A DNA stretch of 64,000 nt from positions 1 to 64,000 of the forward strand of contig NZ_VORW01000010.1 of assembly GCF_007997215.1 (NCBI RefSeq), written 5' to 3'. This DNA is from Algoriphagus aquimarinus. Lineage in GTDB: Bacteria > Bacteroidota > Bacteroidia > Cytophagales > Cyclobacteriaceae. Positions 43,727 through 54,333 of the stretch are shown in pieces. The first letter of the stretch is position 1; every line of letters starts with the position of its first letter. The notes under the pieces are model-generated. The model was not told the origin of the DNA. It worked only from the letters and a program-made list of their open reading frames with translations, and made no database searches. A program made the position numbers and the translations under genes.

Positions 43727-46555
43727 ATGAAAATTAAAAGATTTGGAGTTTTGCTGATTGTTCTGCTCCTCGGATCACAAACACTTTTTGCACAGCAAAA
43801 AAGGCCTCTTACTCACTCAGATTATGATGGCTGGGAAAGGTTGGCATCTGAAAAGATTACTAAAAATGGGAAGTGGGTTGGTTATCAGGTGGCGCCTCAA
43901 GATGGCGATGGGCGAATAGAGATTTTCTCATTCAAGGATCCCAACAAGCGCCAGATTATCTCTAGAGGATCCGCATTTGACTTTTCGGCTGATGATGCAT
44001 TTGCAATTGGAAAGATTGTGCCTGAGAAAGATTCTGTCTATGTATTGAAATTGAAAAAAACCAAGAAGGATGATATGCCTGCAGATAGTCTTTTCATCTA
44101 TAATATGGCAGAAGGAAAATTAGAGAAACTCCCAAGAGTAAAATCTTTTGCCACACCAGAGAAAGCAGGGAGTTGGATCGCTATTCATTTTGAAAAAGAG
44201 AAAGAGAAGAAAGCAAAGGGTGAGGGAAATGTAGAGGCAGATTCTACAGCGAAGGTGGCTAAGCCGAAGAAAACAGACGGGACTAATCTTTCTGTCAGAA
44301 AATTAGATGGCTCAGTAAGCTATGACTTTGAAAGAGTTAAGTCTTATGGCTTTTCTAAAAATGGTGAATTCCTTCATTATGTTCTGGCAGAGGAAGATAC
44401 ATTGGACAACGCAGCCATTTATCTGTTGAACCTAGGAAATGGAGAAAGCAAAATGATATCTGAAGGAATGACTTCTTATTCGGATGTCACATTTTCGCCA
44501 AAAGCTAAATACCTCGCTTATCTCTCTACTGATGATTCTACCAAATCCAAAAAACCTTATCATTCACTCTTTCTTGTTCAGACACTGAATGGAAATCTTA
44601 AGGAAATAGCTAACAAAGATTCTGACGGAATTCTCACAAATGGGAGAATCAGTGAGAATGGTAACCTTACTTTCTCTGAGAACGAAGAACGCTTGTTTTT
44701 TGGAGTAGCCCCGGAATATGTGGACTATACCTATGAAAATGATACTACGATATTGGATGATGAGAGAGTTAGTTTAGATATTTGGGGATGGCAGGATTCT
44801 GAGATTCAGCCTATGCAATTGAAAAATAAAGGCCGAGAAGAGAATTTTTCTTATTTGGCTACGATTGATCTGAAAACCGATAAAATCACTCAGCTCGCAG
44901 ATCTTGACGTGAAAAATGTAAGTCTGGAGTCAAAAATAGAACGCGATTTTGGTATAGCTTGGACTGATGCGCCTTACCGAATAAACTACAGCTGGGATAT
45001 ACAGACTGGCCGAGATTTATATTTGGTAGACTTTAAGGATGGTGCCAGAACTCTGATTGAAAAAGATGCTTCAGGTGTCCCCTCTATCTCTCCAGAAGGG
45101 AAATATGTTTACTGGTACGATGGACGTGATAGTAGCTGGGTAACCTACGATGTAGCTCAAAAGGCTAAAATCAATCTTACCAATGGCCTTTCCGAAGTGT
45201 TTTATGAAGAATTACACGATTCTCCATCTCTTCCTGGGAGCTATGGAAGTGCAGGTTGGTTAGCAGGAGACGAAGCATTTTTAGTATATGACAGATTTGA
45301 TATTTGGAAAATAGACCCAAAAAATCCTGCTGCAGCAGTTAATTTGACTCAAGGAGCAGGTAGAAAATCCTATATGATCTTTAGAAGACAGGATCTGGAT
45401 AGAGAAGAAAGAAGCATTGATCCTAAAGGGCAATTGTTACTAACTGCTTTCAATGAAAAGACTAAAGAGGCCGGTTTTTTCACTGGCTCATTCGACGGAA
45501 AGTCTGCTCCGAAGCAGTTAATCATGTCAGCAAATCGTTATAACGGTCTCACCAAAGCAAAAGAAAGCTCCGAGGTATTTCTAACTAAGTCCACTTATAC
45601 GGAGAATCCAGATATGTATTTGGGAGATCTTTCTTTCAAAAACCTCAAAAAAGTATCCAATCTAAATCCTCAGCAAGCCAATGTGAATTGGGGTTCAGTG
45701 GAATTGGTGGATTATTTAACAAATGATGGAGAGCCATTACAAGGCTTATTATTTAAACCAGAGAACTTTGATGCTTCCAAGAAATATCCGCTGATGGTGT
45801 ATTTCTATGAGCGTAATAGTGATGGCTTACACAATTATAGACCACCAGCACCAAGCGCATCCACGATCAATATTCCATACTTTGTGAGTAATGATTATTT
45901 GGTTTTCGTCCCAGACATCAAGTATGAATTGGGACTTCCAGGACCTAGCGCTTACAACTGTATAATCCCAGGAGTGCAGGCTATTGTTGCCAAAGGATTT
46001 GTGGATTCAGATAATATGGCGATCCAAGGTCAAAGTTGGGGCGGCTACCAAGTCGCTTACTTGATCACTCAGACGAATATGTTCAAAGCTGCAGGAGCAG
46101 GTGCACCGGTAGTGAATATGACTTCAGCTTACGGAGGAATCCGATGGGGTACAGGCATGAGTCGTATGTTCCAATACGAACAAACTCAATCTAGAATAGG
46201 AGGTACGCTATGGGAAAAACCTCTTTATTATTTAGAAAACTCGCCCTTGTTCTTTATGGATCGTGTGAAAACTCCAGTATTGATTATGCACAACGACGAG
46301 GATGGTTCTGTGCCATGGTACCAGGGAATAGAAATGTTTATGGCTTTGAAGCGTTTGAATCAACCGGCATGGCTACTCCAATACAATGGCGAAGACCACA
46401 ATCTGGTACAGCGAAAAAACCGAAAAGATCTTTCTGTCCGCCTCAGTCAGTTTTTTGATCATTATCTCAAAGGCGCGCCAGCTCCACTATGGATGTCAGA
46501 AGGACTTCCGGCAGTGCAGAAAGGGAAGACCCTTAAATATGAGCTAGAGAAATAG
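43727..46555 (+). CDS. S9-family prolyl oligopeptidase-like peptidase
   Basis: A 942-residue exported serine peptidase with a signal peptide (LLIVLLLGSQTLFAQ). An N-terminal beta-propeller region (about 30-640) precedes the alpha/beta-hydrolase domain. The catalytic triad is visible: Ser in IQGQSWGGYQVAYL, Asp in MHNDEDGSVPWYQG, His in QYNGEDHNLVQ. It most resembles large dipeptidyl-peptidase/acylaminoacyl-peptidase-like S9 proteins of Bacteroidetes. It probably cleaves peptides in the periplasm. Own terminator follows. Confidence 0.93.
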   Translation: MKIKRFGVLLIVLLLGSQTLFAQQKRPLTHSDYDGWERLASEKITKNGKWVGYQVAPQDGDGRIEIFSFKDPNKRQIISRGSAFDFSADDAFAIGKIVPEKDSVYVLKLKKTKKDDMPADSLFIYNMAEGKLEKLPRVKSFATPEKAGSWIAIHFEKEKEKKAKGEGNVEADSTAKVAKPKKTDGTNLSVRKLDGSVSYDFERVKSYGFSKNGEFLHYVLAEEDTLDNAAIYLLNLGNGESKMISEGMTSYSDVTFSPKAKYLAYLSTDDSTKSKKPYHSLFLVQTLNGNLKEIANKDSDGILTNGRISENGNLTFSENEERLFFGVAPEYVDYTYENDTTILDDERVSLDIWGWQDSEIQPMQLKNKGREENFSYLATIDLKTDKITQLADLDVKNVSLESKIERDFGIAWTDAPYRINYSWDIQTGRDLYLVDFKDGARTLIEKDASGVPSISPEGKYVYWYDGRDSSWVTYDVAQKAKINLTNGLSEVFYEELHDSPSLPGSYGSAGWLAGDEAFLVYDRFDIWKIDPKNPAAAVNLTQGAGRKSYMIFRRQDLDREERSIDPKGQLLLTAFNEKTKEAGFFTGSFDGKSAPKQLIMSANRYNGLTKAKESSEVFLTKSTYTENPDMYLGDLSFKNLKKVSNLNPQQANVNWGSVELVDYLTNDGEPLQGLLFKPENFDASKKYPLMVYFYERNSDGLHNYRPPAPSASTINIPYFVSNDYLVFVPDIKYELGLPGPSAYNCIIPGVQAIVAKGFVDSDNMAIQGQSWGGYQVAYLITQTNMFKAAGAGAPVVNMTSAYGGIRWGTGMSRMFQYEQTQSRIGGTLWEKPLYYLENSPLFFMDRVKTPVLIMHNDEDGSVPWYQGIEMFMALKRLNQPAWLLQYNGEDHNLVQRKNRKDLSVRLSQFFDHYLKGAPAPLWMSEGLPAVQKGKTLKYELEK

Positions 46556-46560
46556 ACTCA

Positions 46561-46596
46561 AAAAGCCCTGAATCAAAATCGATTCAGGGCTTTTTT
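46561..46596. terminator. Bidirectional terminator between the S9 peptidase gene and thyA
   Basis: AAAAGCCCTGAATC ... GATTCAGGGCTTTTTT stem between convergent genes. Confidence 0.9.
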
Positions 46597-46627
46597 GTGA
46601 TATAAGTGAATGAAAAAAGATACTTAT

Positions 46628-47422
46628 TTAAACGGCCACTGCTGCCTTAATATGTGGGTGCGGATCGTAATTAAGCAATTCGAAGTCCTCGTATTTGAAT
46701 TCAAAAATATCCTTGATCTCAGGATTGATTTTCATTGTTGGCAATTCCTTAAGTTCTCTGCTCAGTTGCAACTCAGCTTGCTCCAAGTGATTGGAATACA
46801 AATGTGCATCGCCAAAGGTGTGAACGAAGTCACCTGCCTCTAATCCGCAAACTTGAGCCACCATCATGGTGAACAAAGCATAAGAAGCAATATTGAAAGG
46901 CACTCCAAGAAAAACATCTGCGCTACGCTGGTAGAGTTGGCAACTCAATTTGCCATCAGCTACATAGAATTGGAAGATTGTATGGCAGGGAGGCAAGGCC
47001 ATATTGTCCACATCAGCCACATTCCAAGCGCTTACAATATGTCTGCGACTGTCTGGTTTGGTCTTTATTTGATGGATAAGATTTTTGATTTGATCGATTT
47101 CTCCCCCTTTGCCATCTGGCCAATGTCTCCATTGATAGCCATAAACTGGGCCCAAATCACCATTCTCGTCTGCCCATTCGTTCCAAATGGACACCTTATT
47201 ATCGTTGAGGTATTTGATATTAGAATCTCCTTTGAGGAACCAAAGTAGCTCAATGATGATAGATCGAAGGTGAACCTTCTTGGTTGTTACTACAGGGAAA
47301 CCTTTAGATAAATCAAACCGCATCTGATGACCGAATATACTCCGCGTTCCAGTTCCTGTTCTATCTCCTTTTACTGCTCCTTCATCTAGGATTTTGCGCA
47401 TCAAATCGTGGTATTGCTTCAT
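46628..47422 (-). CDS. thyA: Thymidylate synthase
   Basis: 264 residues from ATG 47422 ([15 protein letters not shown]), the same start and length as E. coli ThyA; a longer frame to 47452 is less likely. DRTGTGT near residue 20, catalytic Cys in [13 protein letters not shown] and [18 protein letters not shown] are diagnostic. It makes dTMP from dUMP with methylene-tetrahydrofolate. A folA-type dihydrofolate reductase gene, which often follows thyA, is not present here. Confidence 0.98.
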   Translation of the reverse strand: MKQYHDLMRKILDEGAVKGDRTGTGTRSIFGHQMRFDLSKGFPVVTTKKVHLRSIIIELLWFLKGDSNIKYLNDNKVSIWNEWADENGDLGPVYGYQWRHWPDGKGGEIDQIKNLIHQIKTKPDSRRHIVSAWNVADVDNMALPPCHTIFQFYVADGKLSCQLYQRSADVFLGVPFNIASYALFTMMVAQVCGLEAGDFVHTFGDAHLYSNHLEQAELQLSRELKELPTMKINPEIKDIFEFKYEDFELLNYDPHPHIKAAVAV

Positions 47423-47557
47423 CTCGTCTGTTTGATTTTCAAGTTTCGGCAAGTTAAGCAGTTCAGAGAATAAATGGAATTGATTTAGAACAAAGCAGCT
47501 TCAATCTTATTATACTTGAAACGTGGAATAGGTATGAAGGCCATTTATAACTAACAG

Positions 47558-49810
47558 ATGTTCCAAAAATCAGCAGCGTACGCTTTTCTAATATTTGCCG
47601 CTTTACTCAGTGTTTTGCTGATAATTTTTCGCCCAATTCCTCAGTTTAATTATGATTTTGAGACATTTTTCCCACAGAATGATCAGGACTTAGATTTCTA
47701 TCAAAATTTCAAAAGTCAGTTTGAAAATGATAACGACTACTTGCTAGTGGCCCTAAGTAATGAGCCAAAAGAACTCTTGTCAACTGATTTCCTAACAAAA
47801 GCCAACAGCATACACACTGAAATCCAACGATTGGATAAAGTAGACACGGTCATTTCAATCCTGAATTTTGAGCAACCAATCATTGGGGTTTTCGGATTGA
47901 GGAATAGAAAAGTATTGGATTGGTCAGACGACAATTCTCTTCGTAAAACTTCATCTAATTTGGATCAATATAGCTCTCAGCTAATTTCCAAGGATGGGAA
48001 TTCACTTTTGCTCTGGATCAAAAACGAGCAGAATATATCTAAGGTAGATGGAGACAGCTTGTATAGTGCTATAAAAAGTGTTTTCAGGCAGCATGATATT
48101 CAACCAATTGCAGTAGCAGGAAAAATCCAAACACAGGGTGATTTTATCAAGTTGATGCAGGATGAATTTGGGTTGTTTCTCGGATGCTCGATCGTGCTGA
48201 TGTTGCTTTTGCTTATCCTGATTTTTCGAGCTTGGTGGGGTGTTATTATTCCGCTTTTAGTCCTGATTATTGGTGTCGCATGGGCTTTTGGCTTACTTGT
48301 CTTTTTGGGGAAACCACTAGACGTGATGTCAATCATGCAGCCTACTATTTTCATGATTGTAGGCTTAAGTGCTTTGATTCATTTTTTCACTCATTTAATA
48401 AAAAAACTTAAAGAAGGCGATGAGAAGGCTGTAGCAATTCGGGCTGTTTTCAAGGAGTTAGTTGTGCCTGTTTGGTTAACCGTGTTGACGACAGCACTAG
48501 GTTTCATTTCACTCTATTTTACTACCATCCCAGCACTGCAGGATTTCGGATGGACCACTGGGCTAGGAGTGTTGGTGATGTTTTTTGCTGTGATTTCACT
48601 TGCTCCAGGTTTATTATATCTAATTCCTATTAATATTTCCCAATCTCCTCACAAGGCTGAAAATCCCGGTGTATTATTAAAGATTTTTTCCTGGCAATTG
48701 AAGCATAGAAAATCTATCAGCCTGTCATTTCTTGGGATTACTTTGCTTTGCATCGCCTTAGGCTCAACGCTTAAGATCAATGGGTACCTTTTAGATAACC
48801 TGCCTCTTGATCATCCTATTCGACAGGATTTTGAGTATTTCGATGAGCAATTTGGAGGTTCAAATCCTTTGGAGATTTATATTTCAGTAGGTGAAAAAGC
48901 AAATTCTTTACTGGACTATCATGTGCTCGGAGAATTGGGTAAGGTGGAAACGAAGATCAATGAGTTGTTTGGCGAAGGACAGGCTATTTCTCCTTTGACT
49001 TTGGTGAAATCTATCAATCAAGCTCAAAACCAAGGTGATGTTAAAGCTTTCCAACTACCATCTCAGGGGCAGAGGCAGAGAATGAATAAATGGCTCGAAA
49101 AAGCAGTAGAGGAAAGTGATTCAAAGGTATTATCTGTTGATCAAAAATCAGGAAGGATCAGTGCGAGAACGCCAGATCTGGGCTCATTGAAAATGACAGA
49201 ACTACGGGATGAATTGCTTGTATTCGTTCAAGAGAAGATAGACCCGGAATTGCTCCAAGTGCGATGGACTGGCACATCTTATTTAATAGATAAAGGACAC
49301 AAATCTGTGACCTTACAGATGGCAAAAGGACTCGGTGTAGCTTTTCTTTTGGTAGGTGTCATCGTAGGTTTTTTATTTAGGTCTTGGCGGATTTCATTTC
49401 TTGTGCTCATACCGAATTTCATCCCACTCATATGGATGCTAGGGCTCATGTATGTTTTGGGTATTGAGTTTAAGTTGACTACGGCGATCTTATTTACAGT
49501 GGCATTTGGGATAGCAGTGGATGATAGTATCCACTTCATGAGTAGACTGAAGCACGAGCTTGTCTTAGGTAAAAACCTGATTTATGCATTGAAACGTACC
49601 TTTTTAGAAACAGGAAAGGCTATAGTTCTGACTTCAATAGTCTTGACAGCTGGATTTGGCTTGTTGATCTTTAGCCAGTTTGGTGTAACCCATTTTACGG
49701 GTTTGTTGATTTCCGCTTCTATGATTTTTGCGCTTATAGCAGATTTGATGCTCCTGCCACTAGTACTTTTACCCTTAAAAAAGATGTGGGAGAAAAAATT
49801 CAAGAAATGA
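47558..49810 (+). CDS. MMPL/RND-family membrane exporter
   Basis: A 750-residue membrane protein with the RND layout: one N-terminal helix, a large periplasmic domain (about 35-205), a block of five to six helices (about 205-360), a second periplasmic domain (about 400-580) and a final helix block. VAFGIAVDDSIHFMSRLKHE, in the last helix bundle, is the MMPL/SSD signature with the conserved Asp pair. It probably exports hydrophobic compounds or lipids (hopanoid-transport-like). Single gene; no membrane-fusion or TolC partner is adjacent. Confidence 0.9.
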   Translation: MFQKSAAYAFLIFAALLSVLLIIFRPIPQFNYDFETFFPQNDQDLDFYQNFKSQFENDNDYLLVALSNEPKELLSTDFLTKANSIHTEIQRLDKVDTVISILNFEQPIIGVFGLRNRKVLDWSDDNSLRKTSSNLDQYSSQLISKDGNSLLLWIKNEQNISKVDGDSLYSAIKSVFRQHDIQPIAVAGKIQTQGDFIKLMQDEFGLFLGCSIVLMLLLLILIFRAWWGVIIPLLVLIIGVAWAFGLLVFLGKPLDVMSIMQPTIFMIVGLSALIHFFTHLIKKLKEGDEKAVAIRAVFKELVVPVWLTVLTTALGFISLYFTTIPALQDFGWTTGLGVLVMFFAVISLAPGLLYLIPINISQSPHKAENPGVLLKIFSWQLKHRKSISLSFLGITLLCIALGSTLKINGYLLDNLPLDHPIRQDFEYFDEQFGGSNPLEIYISVGEKANSLLDYHVLGELGKVETKINELFGEGQAISPLTLVKSINQAQNQGDVKAFQLPSQGQRQRMNKWLEKAVEESDSKVLSVDQKSGRISARTPDLGSLKMTELRDELLVFVQEKIDPELLQVRWTGTSYLIDKGHKSVTLQMAKGLGVAFLLVGVIVGFLFRSWRISFLVLIPNFIPLIWMLGLMYVLGIEFKLTTAILFTVAFGIAVDDSIHFMSRLKHELVLGKNLIYALKRTFLETGKAIVLTSIVLTAGFGLLIFSQFGVTHFTGLLISASMIFALIADLMLLPLVLLPLKKMWEKKFKK

Positions 49811-49821
49811 AAAACGTATAG

Positions 49822-50865
49822 CTATTCCCCAAACCCTTCCCAGGTGAATGTCGCTGATACAGGGTAATGATCCGAATAATCAACCTCTCTGTGAGTTTTA
49901 AATTGAACAGCCTTGAGCTTTTGGCTGGAGAAAATATGATCGATTCTTAAGAAGAAAAGAATACGGTTGTATGTGAAACCAAAACCTCTTCCTGCATTCT
50001 CAAAAGCGTTTTGATAATTTTCACCCAATTTGAAATAGGTGTATGAGTAGGGGATTTCATTTAAGTCTCCCATTAGGATCAAGGGATGGGGACTATTATT
50101 CATGTGCTCCAATAGTACTTTAAGTTGCTTACTTCTAGCCAAGCTACCTCTTTGAAGCTTGCTTAATGTTTGCCTGTAATTTTCCTTGACCCCTTCTAAG
50201 TTTTCCAGCCCATCTGAGTTTATCCTCATTGATTCCAAGTGAGTGTTATAAATACGAATGGTGTCATTTTTCACTAGAATATCAGCGAAAATAGCACCGT
50301 TAGTCCCTTGGGCATCGAATACCTTTCCGTCATTGATGATGGGATATTTGGAGAAAATAGCCAAGCCATTTGATTTTTTGCTCGGATTACCATCGGTGAT
50401 ATGATAGGAGACTTTGTAGTTAGAATTCTTACCAAGAATCTTTACAGCATCCCGTGATGGGGTAGTATTATCCTGATAAAATTCTTGAAATACCTTCACA
50501 TCTGCTGGTTGATTCTGAAGCCAAGAGAGGACATTTGAATCTGGGGTGACCTTACTTTTTGGGTTGTCGAAAAACATGTGAGCGTTGTAGGTAAGAACTT
50601 TTAAACCTTCAGCTTCTTCATTTTTAGGATGGATCTGAAATGTGGCAAGAAAAAATTTATAGCCGATAAGTAAAGCTAAAAGAGGTAGAAAGGATAGTTT
50701 TCTCCATGACAAAATCAATATCACCAGTAAGAATAGATTCAAAAGCAAAATTAGCGGAATGAAAAATGGCAATAATCCTACGTATTGAAAATACTCCGGT
50801 GAGATATATACGCTTGCAAACAATATAAGTGAAGCGGCAAAAATGAGCCATGTAATAATCTTCAT
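49822..50865 (-). CDS. Membrane-anchored endonuclease/exonuclease/phosphatase-family protein
   Basis: 347 residues from ATG 50865 (MKIITWLIFAASLILFAS); an ATG 33 bp upstream is possible. Three hydrophobic helices (about 4-75) anchor an EEP domain with all catalytic motifs: LTYNAHMF, FQEFYQD, IYNTHLES, LMGDLNEIPYS, RIDHIFSS and YSDHYPVSATF. It is expected to be a metal-dependent phosphodiesterase outside the cytoplasmic membrane. Substrate unknown. Confidence 0.88.
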   Translation of the reverse strand: MKIITWLIFAASLILFASVYISPEYFQYVGLLPFFIPLILLLNLFLLVILILSWRKLSFLPLLALLIGYKFFLATFQIHPKNEEAEGLKVLTYNAHMFFDNPKSKVTPDSNVLSWLQNQPADVKVFQEFYQDNTTPSRDAVKILGKNSNYKVSYHITDGNPSKKSNGLAIFSKYPIINDGKVFDAQGTNGAIFADILVKNDTIRIYNTHLESMRINSDGLENLEGVKENYRQTLSKLQRGSLARSKQLKVLLEHMNNSPHPLILMGDLNEIPYSYTYFKLGENYQNAFENAGRGFGFTYNRILFFLRIDHIFSSQKLKAVQFKTHREVDYSDHYPVSATFTWEGFGE

Positions 50866-51109
50866 GAATTGAAATTGATCAGGCAATATATTATGCAATA
50901 AATCATGATCCTATTGAGGAATGTGTGCGTATTACCTTCAAAGCAATCTTCGATCCAAGTGAAAATTGATAGGTATAAATCATTTAGCTATTTCGTAAAG
51001 GTAAAATTTTTGATGTTGAAGCAAATGATTGCTGTGTAAATGATGAAAGAGAGGCTTGAATTTTGCTCATTTACTAAATATTAGTTATTTCGATAGAAAT
51101 TTACCCACT

Positions 51110-51685
51110 ATGAAAACGTACCGAACTATTTTAGGGACAGCAATGATTGCTTTGGCTTTTGCTTCATGCAGTGAATCAAAGACCTCTGAATCCTCAGAGT
51201 CTGAAGTTGCAGCTGAAACCAAGGAAGCAGCTGAGGCAGTGGAATCCAGACCGAGCCCACTGATGGTGAAAGAAGGTCAAATTGCCGGTAAGGCATTTAA
51301 AGTACAGTATGGTTCTCCTGCTGTGAAGGGCAGGGAATTATGGGGTGATTTGGTACCATACAACGTAGTATGGAGAACAGGTGCTAATGAAGCATCCTAT
51401 GTGGACCTATCCGAGGACATGACAGTGGAAGGCAAAAAACTTCCTGCTGGGAAATACTCTCTTTTCACTATCCCAAAGGAAACAGGTCCTTGGACTGTGA
51501 TTTTCAATTCTGAATGGGATCTAGAACATGGCCATTTTCAATATGACGAGAAAAATGATGTATTGAGAGTTGAAGTAAACCCTGTTTGGGAAGAAAGTAA
51601 TCAAGAAGGGCTAGTAATGGACATTAGTAATCCAGGATTAATTATACGTTGGGAAAAACTCAAGTTACCCATCTCGATTAATTAG
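51110..51685 (+). CDS. DUF2911-family lipoprotein
   Basis: 191 residues from ATG 51110, with a lipoprotein signal (MIALAFASCSES). A Ser/Glu-rich linker is followed by the DUF2911 domain: VQYGSPAVKGRELWGDLVPY, WRTGANEASYVDLSEDM and PAGKYSLFTIPKETGPWTVI are its conserved blocks. Common in Bacteroidetes, of unknown function. A strong terminator lies 20 bp after the stop. Confidence 0.88.
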   Translation: MKTYRTILGTAMIALAFASCSESKTSESSESEVAAETKEAAEAVESRPSPLMVKEGQIAGKAFKVQYGSPAVKGRELWGDLVPYNVVWRTGANEASYVDLSEDMTVEGKKLPAGKYSLFTIPKETGPWTVIFNSEWDLEHGHFQYDEKNDVLRVEVNPVWEESNQEGLVMDISNPGLIIRWEKLKLPISIN

Positions 51686-51703
51686 TGCTTTATATTCATA
51701 TGT

Positions 51704-51737
51704 AAGCCCTCAAAATCATTTTTTGAGGGCTTTTTTG
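51704..51737 (+). terminator. Terminator of the DUF2911 gene
   Basis: AAGCCCTCAAAA ... TTTTGAGGGCTTTTTT stem with T-run. Confidence 0.9.
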
Positions 51738-51821
51738 TTGATAGCTATCAAAAGGATGGCCCAGTTTGATTAATAGTTCCCAGATTGGGCTAAATTCGTC
51801 ACATTACCTGAAATCGAATCC

Positions 51822-54236
51822 ATGAAGTATATAGGTTTTTTAGTCGTTTTGACTTTGACAGTTGCCTTGGCACTATCAGTTTCTAGACAGTTTGGAACAA
51901 TCCCTCCTTTGGCCCCTTTACTCGATCCTTACCATGGATTTTGGCAAAATTCAATCTCTGAAGATGAATTGGCGGAGGATAAACTCGAGCTCAACAAGTT
52001 GAGTAGCGAAGTGAAAGTGGTTTATGATGAAAATCTAATTCCACACATTTTTGCAAATACTCAGGCTGACTTATACCGGGCACAGGGATACATCACGGCA
52101 AAGCATAGACTTTGGCAAATGGAATTTCAAACCATGGCAGCAGCAGGAAGAATATCTGAAATAGTAGGCCCGCTGGCTTTGGATCTGGATAGAATTACCC
52201 GTAGAAAAGGTTTGGCTTATGGTGCTGAGAAGGGAGTGACATTTATTCAAGAAAATGATCCTGAATCTTTCCTCTTATTAGAGGCTTATGCAGATGGAGT
52301 GAATCAGTACATAGATCAACTCAAGGATGCTCAGTTACCCGTTGAATATAAAATTCTTAATTATAGACCTGAGCACTGGACGGCTTTCAAATCCATTCTT
52401 TTACTGAAATACATGACCGACATGTTGGTAGGAGATCGTGATTTGGAGTATTCCAATCTGCGTAAAATCCTGGGAGATGTGATGCTGGATAAACTTTATC
52501 CAGAATATCCAACGGGAGTAGAACCTATCATTGAAGCAGGCCATAAATGGAATTTCAATCCACTAGCAGTAACACGCCCAGACAGCATTAATTATCCAGA
52601 TGATCAATTAGTAATTGACCCTTTGCCACAGCCAGAGGAAGGAACAGGCTCAAATAACTGGGCAGTTTCGGGATCGAAAACTAAAAGTGGTAATCCGATT
52701 TTGGCAAATGATCCACATTTGAGTTTGAATCTGCCGTCACTCTGGTATTCCATGCAATTGACTACTCCTGAGTACTCTGTGAAAGGAGCAACGCTCCCGG
52801 GCGCTTTGGGAGTCATTTCCGGTTTCAATGAGAATATTGCTTGGGGAGTCACTAATGCTACCCGGGATACACGGGATTGGTACAAAATCACTTTTCAGGA
52901 TGAATCGAGACAAGCTTACCGCTACGGTGAAAAGTGGCAACAGACTTCTTTTAGAATAGAGGAAATAAAAGTGAAAGGCGAAGAGGCATACCTTGATACT
53001 GTTGTCTATACGCATTATGGGCCAGTGGTCTATGATAAGACCTTCAATTCTAACCGTCAGGATGTGAATTTCGCTTTGAAATGGAATGTGCATGAAGGTT
53101 CAAATGAGCAGAAAACCTTTTTAATGCTTAATGCTGGCAAAAGCCACGATGACTACAATGCCGCTTTGGATAATTACACAGCACCGGCTCAGAATTTTGT
53201 TTTTGCTTCCAAAAGTGGAGATATCGCTATGAGAATTCAGGGTAAGTTTCCCTTGAAATGGAAAGGGCAAGGCAAATTCTTTATGGATGGAGCCGATCCA
53301 AGAATGGAATGGCAAGGATATATTCCGAATGAACAAAATGCCAGTACCTTAAATCCTTCTCGTGGATTTGTAAGTTCCGCCAATCAGCATCCTACAGACT
53401 CGACTTACCCTTATTACGTGTTTGACAACAGTTTTGAATTTTATAGAAATCGTAGGATTAATAGTCGGCTTAGCGAGATGAAAGACATCACAGTTGAAGA
53501 TATACAGGCTTTACAGTTCGATGATTACTACTTACATGCGGCGGAAGCATTACCGATTATGCTCGAGCTGTTAGGAAGTGAGTTTGAAAATGATGACCAG
53601 GCAAAAAAGTATATCACTTTATTGAAAGAATGGGACTTTTATGCGGATCCTAATCAAAAGGGACCATCCTTATTTTATATCTGGTGGCGAAAAACCTATA
53701 GTCAAGTATGGAAGGAATTGTCTGACAATGTTGCTCCCATTGTTTTACCTAGCTATTATCAGACAGTCTTGTTTATGAAAAATGAGCCCAGTGGGCCTGT
53801 GTTTGATTTAAAAAATACAGCAGAAACGGAAACAGCCGCAGCCCATGTGAAACAGGGGTTTCTAGAAATGCTTACCGACATGAAAAAATGGGAGTTAGAG
53901 GAGGGCGATTTCTCATGGGCCAACTATAAGAAAACAACAATTAAGCACCTTGTTCCACAGTTTAAATCCTTTTCTGTGGAGAATGTCTACACAGGTGGAG
54001 GTTCAGGAATAATAAACGCTACAAGTGAAAGACATGGGGCAAGTTGGAGAATGGTCGTAGAATTAGGAGCAGATGTAAAGGCTTTTGGCATTTACCCTGG
54101 AGGGCAATCGGGCAATCCTGGAAGTAAGTATTACAGTAATTTCATTGCTAAATGGGCAAATGGAGAGTACCTGGATTTTAACCTGAGGACTGCCGATCAA
54201 ACGGAAGGTGTATTGTTCCAAACTATTTTAAACTAA
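51822..54236 (+). CDS. Penicillin acylase family protein (Ntn-hydrolase)
   Basis: An 804-residue exported Ntn-hydrolase precursor. After a signal or anchor helix (IGFLVVLTLTVALALSV) comes the alpha chain, then the autocleavage site in GTGSNNWAVSGSKTKSG; the Ser following the Gly becomes the N-terminal nucleophile of the beta chain. ILANDPHLSLNLPSLWY and the Asn in GVTNATRDTRDW are typical. Family members hydrolyse N-acyl amides such as acyl-homoserine lactones or beta-lactam side chains; the substrate cannot be told here. Confidence 0.93.
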   Translation: MKYIGFLVVLTLTVALALSVSRQFGTIPPLAPLLDPYHGFWQNSISEDELAEDKLELNKLSSEVKVVYDENLIPHIFANTQADLYRAQGYITAKHRLWQMEFQTMAAAGRISEIVGPLALDLDRITRRKGLAYGAEKGVTFIQENDPESFLLLEAYADGVNQYIDQLKDAQLPVEYKILNYRPEHWTAFKSILLLKYMTDMLVGDRDLEYSNLRKILGDVMLDKLYPEYPTGVEPIIEAGHKWNFNPLAVTRPDSINYPDDQLVIDPLPQPEEGTGSNNWAVSGSKTKSGNPILANDPHLSLNLPSLWYSMQLTTPEYSVKGATLPGALGVISGFNENIAWGVTNATRDTRDWYKITFQDESRQAYRYGEKWQQTSFRIEEIKVKGEEAYLDTVVYTHYGPVVYDKTFNSNRQDVNFALKWNVHEGSNEQKTFLMLNAGKSHDDYNAALDNYTAPAQNFVFASKSGDIAMRIQGKFPLKWKGQGKFFMDGADPRMEWQGYIPNEQNASTLNPSRGFVSSANQHPTDSTYPYYVFDNSFEFYRNRRINSRLSEMKDITVEDIQALQFDDYYLHAAEALPIMLELLGSEFENDDQAKKYITLLKEWDFYADPNQKGPSLFYIWWRKTYSQVWKELSDNVAPIVLPSYYQTVLFMKNEPSGPVFDLKNTAETETAAAHVKQGFLEMLTDMKKWELEEGDFSWANYKKTTIKHLVPQFKSFSVENVYTGGGSGIINATSERHGASWRMVVELGADVKAFGIYPGGQSGNPGSKYYSNFIAKWANGEYLDFNLRTADQTEGVLFQTILN

Positions 54237-54241
54237 GAGTC

Positions 54242-54300
54242 ATGAAATCGAGCATGTCGCAAACGACACACACTGGGATGATTATAAACCAAGCGAGATT
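54242..54300. repeat. Dispersed hairpin repeat GAAATCGAGC...AAGCGAGATT, copy 1
   Basis: The ends ATGAAATCGAGC and CAAGCGAGATT are shared with 62416-62491. Between them is a small hairpin (TGTCG-CAAA-CGACA). The interior differs between copies, but each contains hairpins. It lies just after the penicillin acylase stop. Confidence 0.5.
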
Positions 54301-54333
54301 CCATGTGACAATTAAAAGACAAATTATAGACAC

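Noticed and set aside
46853-47248. 131-residue plus-strand ORF inside thyA
   Set aside because: Antisense to conserved thymidylate synthase codons; no independent support.
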